The notes under the pieces were generated by a model that had not been told where the DNA came from, did not search any database, and saw nothing but the letters and a program-made list of their open reading frames with translations. A stretch of 24,806 nt of DNA, from NCBI GenBank assembly GCA_964537965.1, contig CAZIDB010000049.1, forward strand, positions 1 to 24,806, read 5' to 3'. A program made the position numbers and the translations under genes. Below are positions 15,411 to 23,083 of the stretch, one piece after another. This DNA is from SURF-24 sp964537965 (GTDB lineage Bacteria > Bacteroidota > Ignavibacteria > Ignavibacteriales > SURF-24). Every line of letters starts with the position of its first letter. Positions within the stretch are counted from its first letter, which is position 1.

Positions 15411-18400
15411 ATGGTGATGAAAACAATATTTAATCAATTAACAGACTTACTTGAGCAAAGAATTGTCCTTTTGGATGGACCGCGCGGAACGATGATTCAG
15501 AAAATGAAATTATCAGAGGAAGCTTTCCGTGGTGAACAGTTTAAAAATCATACCTGCGATTTAAAGGGAAATAACGATATCCTGAACCTGACCCAGCCGG
15601 AAATAATAAAGAATATATACAAAGCATTTCTTGAAGCCGGGTCTGACATAATTGGTACCAATACCTTTAACGCGAACAGAATTTCTCAATCAGATTATAA
15701 AACAGAAAAGTATACTTACGATATAAACTTTGCTGCAGCTAAACTTGCAAGAGAAGCCGCAGATGAGTTTACGAAACAAACACCCGATAAAAAAAGATTT
15801 GTTGCCGGGGCTATTGGTCCAACCAACAAAACCGCTTCGCTTTCTCCAAATGTAAACGATCCGGGATATCGCGCTGTCACTTTTGATGAACTTGTTGAAA
15901 CTTATTCGGAACAGGCAAAAGGATTAATTGACGGTGGCGCAGATATTCTTCTTGTTGAAACTATATTCGATACACTTAACGGCAAAGCTGCTATTTATGC
16001 AATAGATGAACTTTGCTCTTCATTAGGAAAAGAAATTCCTGTTATGATTTCCGGAACGATAGTAGATTTAAGCGGCAGAACTTTATCGGGTCAGACACTG
16101 GAAGCATTCTGGATTTCAGTTGCCCATACAAAAAATCTTTTAAGTGTTGGTCTTAACTGTTCACTTGGTGCTGCACAGATGCGCTCATATATTGAAGAAC
16201 TTTCGCAATTAGCAAATTGCTACATAAGTTTATATCCTAATGCCGGCTTGCCGAATGCTTTTGGCGGTTATGATGAAACAGCAAGTGAAATGGCTGCAAT
16301 AATGGAAGACTACGCACGTAGCGGATTCGTAAACCTTGTTGGCGGATGCTGCGGTACTACCCCGGAACATATTCAATTGCTTTCTAAAATTGTTGCCGAT
16401 CTGCCGCCGCGTAAAATTCCCACTGTAGATCCTTACTTAAAGTTAAGCGGATTGGAACCACTTGTTGTAAGGCCTGAATCTAATTTTATAAACATTGGCG
16501 AACGTACAAATGTAACCGGCTCTAAAAAATTTGCACGGCTAATCCGCGAAGAAAAATATGAAGAGGCATTAAGTGTTGCACGCCAGCAGGTAGAAGGCGG
16601 CGCCAATGTTCTTGATATAAATATGGATGAAGGCTTGCTCGATTCAGAAAAAGTTATGACAAGATTCTTAAACCTGCTTTCTGCTGAACCAGATATTGCC
16701 AAGCTACCCATAATGCTCGATTCATCCAAGTGGTCGGTTATAGAAGCGGGATTAAAATGTCTGCAGGGTAAATGCATTGTTAATTCAATTAGCATGAAAG
16801 AAGGTGAAGAATTATTTAAAGAGCATGCAAGAAAAGTTTTAAGATACGGAGCTGCGGCTATCGTAATGGCTTTTGATGAACAAGGTCAGGCAGATACACT
16901 CGAACGGAAAATTGAAATTTGTAAACGTGCATATTCGATTCTAACAGAAGAAATAGGTTTTCCTCCACAGGATATTATTTTTGATCCGAACATCTTTGCA
17001 ATTGCAACAGGTATTGAAGAGCATAACAACTATGCAGTAGATTATATTGAAGCAACAAAGTGGATAAAAGAAAATCTTTCGCTTGCAAAAGTAAGCGGCG
17101 GAGTAAGTAATTTATCATTCTCTTTCAGGGGAAATGATAAAGTAAGAGAAGCAATGCACTCAGCCTTTCTGTACCATGCAATTAAAGCAGGTATGGATAT
17201 GGGAATTGTTAATGCGGGCCAGCTTGAAGTTTACGAGGAAATTCCCAAAGAATTACTGACACTTGTTGAAGATGTAATTCTTAACAGACGAAACGATGCA
17301 ACAGAAAGATTAATTGAATATGCTGAGAAATTTAAGGGAAAAGAAAAAACTGAAGTAAAAGCAGAAGAGGAGTGGCGTAAAAATTCTGTTGAAGAAAGAA
17401 TTAAACACTCACTTGTAAAAGGAATTGTTGATTACATTGAAATTGATGCCGAAGAAGCTCTGAAAAAATACTCAAGTCCTCTTGAAGTAATTGAGGGACC
17501 ATTAATGAACGGAATGAATGTAGTCGGCGATTTATTCGGTGCAGGAAAAATGTTTCTGCCGCAGGTTGTAAAAAGTGCAAGAGTAATGAAAAAGGCTGTG
17601 GCATATCTGGAAGCCTATCTCCCAACCCCTGCCTTGCCGGCAGGCAAGCCTTTCCAAAGGAAAGAGGAGTTAGAAAATCAAAAGGACAAATCTGATAACA
17701 TCGAAAAATATGGATATCAAACAGCCGATCCATCATTGTATGAACTTTTGAAAGAATATGCTTTGCAACATAGAGCAAATCCCACGAATGCAGAATTAAT
17801 ATTGTGGGAATACCTGAAATCCAAGCAGCTTGAAAATTATAAATTCAGAAGACAGCATATAATTGGTCCTTACATCGCAGATTTTATTTGTCTTTCTGAA
17901 AATCTTATTATTGAAATTGACGGTTTAGCTCATCAACTTCCCGACAATAGAGAATCCGACGAAGAAAGAACAAAATGGTTAAACAAAATCGGATTCAGAG
18001 TTATCTGTTTTTCAAATGATGAAGTTATAAATGAAACCGAAAAAGTTTTAGCAAACATTTTAAAAAATATTAAAGAAAAGAAAACATCCACCTCTCCCCT
18101 TGGGGCCTGCCTGCCTACTTTGCAAGGCGAGCCGGCAAGGCAGGGAGAGGGCAGGAGAGGGGCAGAAACAATTTTATTAGCTACTGTTAAAGGTGATGTA
18201 CATGATATAGGTAAAAACATTGTTGGTGTTGTTCTTGGTTGTAATAACTATAAAGTTATTGATCTTGGTGTAATGGTTCCGGCATCAAAAATAATTGAAA
18301 CCGCCATAAAAGAGAATGTGGATATCATAGGCTTAAGCGGATTGATTACCCCATCTCTTGATGAAATGGTTCACGTTGCAAAGGAAATGGAAAGACAGGG

Positions 18401-19610
18401 ATTAAAAATTCCATTATTAATCGGAGGCGCAACAACATCAAGGGTACATACAGCAGTAAAAGTTTCGCCTGCTTATTCAGGAACAACCGTACATGTACTC
18501 GATGCTTCCAAAAGCGTTCCGGTGGTAAGTAACCTGATCGGATCTTCCGAAAGGAAAGATGAATTTATTACTAAGATTAAAGAGGAGTATCATTCATTAA
18601 GAGAAGACTACAAAAGAAAATCATCGGAGAAGAATTTTATTTCAATTGAAGAGGCAAGACTTAACAAACCGAATTATGATTGGACAAAAGCTGAAATTAC
18701 TACACCCGCGTTTTTAGGAGTGAAAACTTTTGATGATTATCCGCTTAGTGAATTAAGAAATTACATCGATTGGACTCCTTTCTTTCTTACCTGGGAAATG
18801 AAGGGAAGATATCCGGCAATTTTTAATGATGATAAGTACGGTGAAGAATCAAAAAAATTATTTGAAGACGCAAATAAACTGTTAGATAAAGTAATTAAAG
18901 AAAATCTTCTTAAGGCTAAAGCTGTACTTGGTCTGTTCCCGGCAAACAGCATTGGAGATGATATTGAAGTTTATGCTGATGCATCGGCAAGTAAAGCTGT
19001 AACTACCTTCCATACTCTAAGGCAACAAGGATTAAAATCCGCAAACACAAAAAATATTGCTCTGGCAGATTTTATTGCTCCTGCAGAAACTGGTATAAGA
19101 GATTACATCGGTGCATTCGCAGTTACAACGGGAATTGGAATTGAAGATCTTATCAGAAAATTTGAAAGCGAACACGATGACTATAACTCAATACTCATCA
19201 AAGCACTGGCAGACAGATTAGCTGAAGCATTTGCAGAAAAACTTCACAAAGATGTTAGGAAAAAATACTGGGGCTATGCTGCAGAAGAATCTTTTTCTAA
19301 TGAAGAACTTGTTAAGGAGAAGTATAGAGGCATTCGTCCTGCGCCCGGTTACCCGGCACAACCTGATCACACGGAGAAAAAACTTTTATTTGAATTATTG
19401 CAGGCAGAGAAAAATGCTTCAATTCATTTAACGGAATCTCTGGCCATGTATCCTGCTGCTTCTGTGTGCGGTTTATATTTTGCTCATCCCGAGGCAAAAT
19501 ATTTCACAACCGGAAAGATTAACAAAGACCAGATTATTGATTACTCAAAAAGAAAAGGGATGAACATAGAAGAAATAGAAAGATGGCTTGCACCGGTATT
19601 GGGATATTAA
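15411..19610 (+). CDS. metH: Cobalamin-dependent methionine synthase with an in-frame DUF559 nuclease insertion
   Basis: Transfers the methyl group of 5-methyltetrahydrofolate to homocysteine via cob(I)alamin, giving methionine. The 1399 aa compare with about 1227 in E. coli. Domains: homocysteine-binding (about 1-330; zinc ligands Cys250, Cys313, Cys314); pterin-binding (about 355-640, INIGERTNVTGSKKF); B12 cap (about 645-737, GDLFGAGKMFLPQVVKSARV); foreign block (about 738-918); B12-binding Rossmann domain with DVHDIGKN (axial His931); AdoMet-reactivation domain with RPAPGYPAQPDHT. All signature residues are kept, so the enzyme may still work: the insert falls in the flexible linker that E. 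coli fills with about a dozen residues. The frame is open throughout. The start is the ATG at 15411, or the ATG at 15417; neither has a strong Shine-Dalgarno. Monocistronic, divergent from hldD. Confidence 0.96.
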   Translation: MVMKTIFNQLTDLLEQRIVLLDGPRGTMIQKMKLSEEAFRGEQFKNHTCDLKGNNDILNLTQPEIIKNIYKAFLEAGSDIIGTNTFNANRISQSDYKTEKYTYDINFAAAKLAREAADEFTKQTPDKKRFVAGAIGPTNKTASLSPNVNDPGYRAVTFDELVETYSEQAKGLIDGGADILLVETIFDTLNGKAAIYAIDELCSSLGKEIPVMISGTIVDLSGRTLSGQTLEAFWISVAHTKNLLSVGLNCSLGAAQMRSYIEELSQLANCYISLYPNAGLPNAFGGYDETASEMAAIMEDYARSGFVNLVGGCCGTTPEHIQLLSKIVADLPPRKIPTVDPYLKLSGLEPLVVRPESNFINIGERTNVTGSKKFARLIREEKYEEALSVARQQVEGGANVLDINMDEGLLDSEKVMTRFLNLLSAEPDIAKLPIMLDSSKWSVIEAGLKCLQGKCIVNSISMKEGEELFKEHARKVLRYGAAAIVMAFDEQGQADTLERKIEICKRAYSILTEEIGFPPQDIIFDPNIFAIATGIEEHNNYAVDYIEATKWIKENLSLAKVSGGVSNLSFSFRGNDKVREAMHSAFLYHAIKAGMDMGIVNAGQLEVYEEIPKELLTLVEDVILNRRNDATERLIEYAEKFKGKEKTEVKAEEEWRKNSVEERIKHSLVKGIVDYIEIDAEEALKKYSSPLEVIEGPLMNGMNVVGDLFGAGKMFLPQVVKSARVMKKAVAYLEAYLPTPALPAGKPFQRKEELENQKDKSDNIEKYGYQTADPSLYELLKEYALQHRANPTNAELILWEYLKSKQLENYKFRRQHIIGPYIADFICLSENLIIEIDGLAHQLPDNRESDEERTKWLNKIGFRVICFSNDEVINETEKVLANILKNIKEKKTSTSPLGACLPTLQGEPARQGEGRRGAETILLATVKGDVHDIGKNIVGVVLGCNNYKVIDLGVMVPASKIIETAIKENVDIIGLSGLITPSLDEMVHVAKEMERQGLKIPLLIGGATTSRVHTAVKVSPAYSGTTVHVLDASKSVPVVSNLIGSSERKDEFITKIKEEYHSLREDYKRKSSEKNFISIEEARLNKPNYDWTKAEITTPAFLGVKTFDDYPLSELRNYIDWTPFFLTWEMKGRYPAIFNDDKYGEESKKLFEDANKLLDKVIKENLLKAKAVLGLFPANSIGDDIEVYADASASKAVTTFHTLRQQGLKSANTKNIALADFIAPAETGIRDYIGAFAVTTGIGIEDLIRKFESEHDDYNSILIKALADRLAEAFAEKLHKDVRKKYWGYAAEESFSNEELVKEKYRGIRPAPGYPAQPDHTEKKLLFELLQAEKNASIHLTESLAMYPAASVCGLYFAHPEAKYFTTGKINKDQIIDYSKRKGMNIEEIERWLAPVLGY
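17627..17641 (+). repeat. Left copy of a 15-base inverted repeat bounding the insert
   Basis: CCCTGCCTTGCCGGC here is the exact reverse complement of 18131-18145. It overlaps the hairpin CTTGCC-GGCA-GGCAAG (17633-17648), and a second hairpin follows at once, CTTTCC-AAA-GGAAAG (17650-17664). Confidence 0.85.
17633..17664 (+). repeat. Two adjacent perfect hairpins at the left end of the insert
   Basis: Stem one is CTTGCC/GGCAAG (17633-17638, 17643-17648) with loop GGCA; its centre TGCCGGCA is itself a palindrome. Stem two is CTTTCC/GGAAAG (17650-17655, 17659-17664) with loop AAA. They are translated as part of MetH. Confidence 0.85.
17730..18074 (+). other. DUF559 (Vsr-like, PD-(D/E)XK-type) endonuclease domain inside MetH
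   Basis: MetH residues about 774-888 match the DUF559 pattern from end to end: N-terminal helix with ANPTNAELILW (Glu795, Trp799), KFRRQHIIGPYIADF (Asp824), the catalytic-type strand IIEIDGLAHQ (Glu835, Asp837), ERTKWLNKIGFRVICFSNDEV, and a C-terminal helix VLANILKNI. DUF559 proteins are predicted nucleases related to Vsr and the restriction-endonuclease fold. The acidic residues expected for metal binding are present, so the domain looks intact. Free-standing family members are usually about 110-130 aa, so this is a whole domain, not a fragment. There is no Met in the insert before the domain, and I see no convincing internal GTG or TTG start, so it is probably made only as part of MetH. Confidence 0.85.
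18091..18160 (+). repeat. GC-rich inverted-repeat cluster at the right end of the insert
   Basis: CCTCTCCC (18091-18098) pairs perfectly with GGGAGAGG (18143-18150), and CCTCTCC also with GGAGAGG (18154-18160); CTGCCT (18111-18116) pairs with AGGCAG (18138-18143). The segment thus folds as nested or alternative hairpins, and it contains the right copy of the 15-base inverted repeat. Confidence 0.8.
18131..18145 (-). repeat. Right copy of the 15-base inverted repeat bounding the insert
   Basis: GCCGGCAAGGCAGGG is the exact reverse complement of 17627-17641, about 490 bases away, and lies just inside the right border of the nuclease-coding block. Confidence 0.85.
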
Positions 19611-19678
19611 AAGCCCATCCCCTGCCCATTGCCCAAAAAGAAAATGCAAATGAGAGTTATGTATAGTTATTCTCTGCT

Positions 19679-19709
19679 ACACTAAGAGCTTTACGTAAAG
19701 TGTTTTTTT
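19679..19709 (+). terminator. Probable rho-independent terminator of metH
   Basis: ACACT (19679-19683) can pair with AGTGT (19699-19703), enclosing the perfect palindrome CTTTACGTAAAG (19689-19700), and seven T bases follow (19703-19709). It lies about 70 bases after the metH stop. The stem is short, so the call is moderate. Confidence 0.45.
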
Positions 19710-19712
19710 GTC

Positions 19713-19732
19713 ATTCCCGCGAAAGCGGGAAT
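19713..19732. repeat. REP-like palindrome ATTCCCGC-GAAA-GCGGGAAT
   Basis: Perfect 8-base stem with a GAAA loop, GC-rich within AT-rich intergenic DNA, right after the metH terminator. The ATTCCC...GGGAAT core is the form of a well-known class of dispersed palindromic repeats (for example Neisseria dRS3). Only one copy is in this window. Confidence 0.7.
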
Positions 19733-19735
19733 CTA

Positions 19736-20059
19736 TTAGCTTTGAAGTAATTCTTTCAATTCAACTCTCTTCATATTCTCCTTTCCCATATTTGTACTGA
19801 AGAGCTGCAAGCTTTGATTCAAACGGACCAATGTACCAGAAAGGTATAGCATCTCAACTGTTTCAATCACGGATTCACCTATCTACCTTAATGACAAACC
19901 CTGTGTGCGGCAAATGTAAGGACAATGCTTGTAAAATATGCATTCATTATTTTTATCAATTCAACATTCATTACAGACCTTTCCACAGTTCAATTTATCC
20001 TTGTGTTATTTCTCTATCTTCCCGATAGCTTTATCAAATTCTTTTAACAGATTATCTTA
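19736..20059 (-). pseudogene. Possible degraded gene remnant in the 469-base gap between metH and the glycosidase gene
   Basis: Between 19611 and 20079 no intact gene is seen. On the minus strand short open stretches have protein-like composition: 20006-20056 reads DNLLKEFDKAIGKIEK then stop; 19761-19853 reads a 30-residue piece containing FWYIGPFESKLAAL and QYKYGKGEYEES then stop; and an overlapping frame ends KRVELKELLQS at 19736. Frames are broken by stops between them. This fits decayed coding sequence, but family unknown and chance cannot be ruled out. Confidence 0.22.
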
Positions 20060-20079
20060 ATTCTGTTCTCTTAGCAAAG

Positions 20080-22158
20080 TTAATTCTTATTGCCGCTTAT
20101 TTTAATAACCCTTACTGAATTTGCAGGCAAAAGATAATTAAATTTGATTTCATTACCAGTAATATTTGTATCGATCATTTTCTTATCAAGCAGTTCTTCA
20201 GCTATCGGATTGCTGATGTCTTTCTCCGTAAAATTTTTAATGTTGACTGATAAATTTACCAGCTCATCCTTTACGCTTTCATTCTTTATTGTAAAATATA
20301 TTCCCTTATCCAAATCATCACCAAAGCGTTCTGAGGCAATTTTAGTGCTGCTTATTTTAAGATAAGTAACAGGCTCCCAGCCTGCTGCTGCAATTTCTTT
20401 TATTACCGGAATATACTTTTTGAAGAAGGGTCTGCCGATGTTGTAGCGCGTTGAATCCTGCCAGTAAGGATCATTCGCCGCATCAACACTAAAGAATGAA
20501 GGAAAGAATCCGTAGAACAACATCTTCTCAAAATATTGAATGTAACCATTATACGGCGGAGTACTGAACACTTTATCATTCAAACCTTCATTAAGCAAAA
20601 AAACTATCGGCTTTTGAGCAGAAATTGCCCGGTTGAACTGCAGCTTTCTTTTATCAGCATCACCATTAGAGTACAAACTTAACTCTGCACCAAACAAATC
20701 CAGGATGCCTGGAGCAAACGGAGTAAAACCAAATCCATTACCCATTGTAAGCTTTCCTTTTGCGTGCATCTCATCGGCAACTTTTTTCATCATCTCAAAT
20801 TCTGAAGAGTAATTCCAAATTGCAGGTTTAGGATTAGTAAGTGAAGATGAAAATGTCAGCGGATAATCGGCATATTCTAAATGATTTGTATTATAATTCA
20901 AATCGTGATGCCAGTTCCATTCCATCGAATCGAAATATATCCCGTCGACATTCATTTTAACAGAAGGATTGATCTCATCTTTACAGACAAATTGGTACCT
21001 GTTAAGATTTGTAATTTCAGGATCCACATTGGTTGTAATGCTTACAGCCCAGCCGCTTTCAAACCATGGCGTTTCCAGTTTACGTGTTTGCCATAAATTA
21101 TTTTTATCTAATGATACACTGGATTTTAAATATTCACTGTGTTCAGCAGGAATTGTCCGTTCACTTATCACTTCATTATAATCCGCATTTAAGTTCTTTA
21201 TTGGAATCTGAGTGTCCCACGGCTCAGTATATTGAAAGCTATATATACCAGCATCTCTGTCCGCTTCAATTGTAGATTTACCTTTTGCTCCCGAATCTTT
21301 AGCACGCCAGTCAGTTTCATGAAATGCAAAGCCAAAATCCTCCCAGCCTTTTATTGAACGAAGCGGAGTGAAGGGCAGCCAGATTCCCTCCTTTGCAACT
21401 CTCTTCTTAAATTGATCCGGATTAATTTCATAATATCTTTTAAGTGCTGAACGAAAATGCCAGCCGGGATCATGCTCAAAAAGCTGTAATTTAAAAAATG
21501 AACGATTAGGAAATTTAGTTGTGCTTGGGGTAAGTGCAAGATCAAATTCCGTAATCAGTCCTTCATCAGGATTGTATGATAAGCGGTATACAAGCGGAAT
21601 GCTTAAATCCAATCCAACTCCATATCCAACCGAAGCAGTAGAAACAGAAGCCAAAGGATAAAATGACATTTGACCTGTTCCGATTTTATCCCCATATCCG
21701 CCATTTTCATTTCCAATAGTATTGAATGAACCGGCAGGAGGAATTGTTGTACTTACTTCAACATAGTTTGAATAAATTTTTCCCTGCTGAATTACGATGC
21801 TGTTATCCATATCGTTATTCCAGCTTAATGCTTCCTTTTCTTTCATCGGAAAAATTAATTTTAATGTTAGGCATAAATCGCTTTCAGTAAGATTTATAAT
21901 CTCGCCTGCAAGCTCAATATAATTTTCCAAATACCTGTAAGATAACACAGATTTTGTTCGTTCGTTGCTGAAAGTTTGTCTGGAACCCAGCTCTGTATTT
22001 TCAACATCAATCCGTTCAACATTTAGGAAACTGCCTGTACGCTTAGGGGAGTAATATTGGATTGCAACTTTTGTTTCAGGAATTACCTTCTGCCAGTTTT
22101 TAATTTGTGGAAACAAAAAAGTAGCAGTTAAAAGCAACAACGTAATTTTTAATTTCAT
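20080..22158 (-). CDS. Secreted TIM-barrel glycoside-hydrolase-like protein
   Basis: Exported 692-aa protein with a signal peptide (MKLKITLLLLTATFLFPQ). The N-terminal ~230 residues look like a beta-sandwich domain. The middle (about 240-590) has TIM-barrel glycosidase features: GIWLPFTPLRSIKGW, then VDGIYFDSMEWNWHHD (Asp/Glu candidates for catalysis), MHAKGKLTMGNGFGFTPFAP, and LFGAELSLYS. The last ~90 residues resemble a beta-sandwich cap. The overall plan resembles GH36/GH101-like or other unclassified sugar hydrolases; I cannot assign a family. The start is the ATG at 22158; the TTG at 22164 is less likely. It is the last gene of the sugar operon, 39 bases or so after the transporter, which suggests it releases the sugar that the operon imports and breaks down. 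Confidence 0.7.
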   Translation of the reverse strand: MKLKITLLLLTATFLFPQIKNWQKVIPETKVAIQYYSPKRTGSFLNVERIDVENTELGSRQTFSNERTKSVLSYRYLENYIELAGEIINLTESDLCLTLKLIFPMKEKEALSWNNDMDNSIVIQQGKIYSNYVEVSTTIPPAGSFNTIGNENGGYGDKIGTGQMSFYPLASVSTASVGYGVGLDLSIPLVYRLSYNPDEGLITEFDLALTPSTTKFPNRSFFKLQLFEHDPGWHFRSALKRYYEINPDQFKKRVAKEGIWLPFTPLRSIKGWEDFGFAFHETDWRAKDSGAKGKSTIEADRDAGIYSFQYTEPWDTQIPIKNLNADYNEVISERTIPAEHSEYLKSSVSLDKNNLWQTRKLETPWFESGWAVSITTNVDPEITNLNRYQFVCKDEINPSVKMNVDGIYFDSMEWNWHHDLNYNTNHLEYADYPLTFSSSLTNPKPAIWNYSSEFEMMKKVADEMHAKGKLTMGNGFGFTPFAPGILDLFGAELSLYSNGDADKRKLQFNRAISAQKPIVFLLNEGLNDKVFSTPPYNGYIQYFEKMLFYGFFPSFFSVDAANDPYWQDSTRYNIGRPFFKKYIPVIKEIAAAGWEPVTYLKISSTKIASERFGDDLDKGIYFTIKNESVKDELVNLSVNIKNFTEKDISNPIAEELLDKKMIDTNITGNEIKFNYLLPANSVRVIKISGNKN

Positions 22159-22203
22159 AATCAACTCATCAAAATATTTTGCGGAATCCTGTTACCATTT
22201 ATT

Positions 22204-23064
22204 CTATTCTGCCATTAAATAAATTGCAACAGAGGCCAGAACAATTCCTGCAATAAAATGCGCAGGCGGAAAAACACTGTAAACAATAAGTGAAAGTATA
22301 ATTGTTATAACCGGTGCAAGCGACGTCATTGGAACAACAATTATTGCTTTGCCATACCGCACTGCATATACAAGTGTTAAAGCTCCTATAGAATTGAGTA
22401 CCTGGATTATTGCTGCAAGATATGGCCCCTTAAATCCCCAGTTAATCGTCTGCGAAAAATCTGTCATCAATAAAGCAAAAGGAATTAGGAGCAAACCAGT
22501 AAGCATCATATAAAAGAAAATGCTTTCTGCTTTCATGGACTCATTGGAAAACTTCATTACGTATGCCTGAATTCCCCATGCAAGAAAAACTAAAAAAGCC
22601 AGAGCAAGCCAGAGATACCCTGTTACTATTCCATTTCCGTTCGGCGAATATGATAAAAGAAAGATCGCGATCAAAGCAAGAATTATTGCCGTCCATGCTT
22701 TTTTATTTGCACGCTCTTTAAGAAATACCACTGATAAAAAAATTGTAATTACGGGATAAAGAGAAATAATAGGAAAGATAAGATACGCGGGTCCAAGCCT
22801 TAAAGTCTGAAATAAAACAATCTGTCCACCTGCACCTGTAAAGCCAACAATAGAACCAAGCACTACTGATTTTTTATCGTACTCTAATTTCCAGTTAATA
22901 ATTTTCAATCCAACAATTGAACAGGGAATCATTGTTAATGCCCAGACAACATATCCAAGTGTTGCCGGAAATCCTGCCTTCTCCGGGATTTCTATAAATG
23001 CACCCCACACTCCCCAGAACAAAGTTGTAATTACGGCATACATTAACCATTTTTTTCCTTTCAT
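22204..23064 (-). CDS. EamA/DMT-family permease, probable sugar or sugar-derivative transporter
   Basis: Inner-membrane protein of 286 aa with about ten hydrophobic helices in two repeated halves, as in the drug/metabolite transporter superfamily. EamA-type features: the start WLMYAVITTLFWGVWGAFIE, the first-half end YPVITIFLSVVFLKERANKK, and the equivalent second-half segment MTSLAPVITIILSLIVYSVF. Substrate cannot be read from sequence, but its place between an aldolase/epimerase gene and a secreted glycosidase-like gene points to uptake of a sugar; related DMT members such as RhaT and the glucose-uptake family carry sugars. It follows the GatZ-like gene by 19 bases. Confidence 0.82.
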   Translation of the reverse strand: MKGKKWLMYAVITTLFWGVWGAFIEIPEKAGFPATLGYVVWALTMIPCSIVGLKIINWKLEYDKKSVVLGSIVGFTGAGGQIVLFQTLRLGPAYLIFPIISLYPVITIFLSVVFLKERANKKAWTAIILALIAIFLLSYSPNGNGIVTGYLWLALAFLVFLAWGIQAYVMKFSNESMKAESIFFYMMLTGLLLIPFALLMTDFSQTINWGFKGPYLAAIIQVLNSIGALTLVYAVRYGKAIIVVPMTSLAPVITIILSLIVYSVFPPAHFIAGIVLASVAIYLMAE

Positions 23065-23083
23065 TTTATGCCACTGATTTTTT

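Larger units (their letters stand above)
17621..18161 (+). mobile_element. Palindrome-bounded DUF559 nuclease unit nested in metH
   Basis: This block has no counterpart in ordinary MetH. It begins at about residue 738, after the cap-domain helix ending EAYLP, and ends at about residue 918, just before ETILLATVKGDVHD. Both ends are visibly GC-rich against an AT-rich surround and translate to low-complexity Pro/Gly/Arg peptides (TPALPAGKPFQRKEE; SPLGACLPTLQGEPARQ). The ends carry a perfect 15-base inverted repeat, and the middle codes for a DUF559 endonuclease. No stop codon interrupts metH. There is no intein splice junction (no Cys/Ser at the first position, no terminal His-Asn) and no obvious target-site duplication. 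Exact borders are uncertain by about 10-20 bases. That it is mobile is inferred from structure, not shown. Confidence 0.72.

Noticed and set aside
17621..18161. Intein or homing intron in metH
   Set aside because: No Cys/Ser first residue, no terminal His-Asn plus Cys/Ser/Thr, no LAGLIDADG or Hint-type blocks, and the block stays in frame with no stop, unlike a group I/II intron.
17933..18220. Minus-strand 95-residue reading frame across the insert's right end
   Set aside because: It is the antisense of the nuclease and palindrome; its sequence is low complexity and matches no family I know.
15411..19610. metH as a pseudogene
   Set aside because: The frame is open over 1399 codons and every zinc, cobalamin and AdoMet motif is present.
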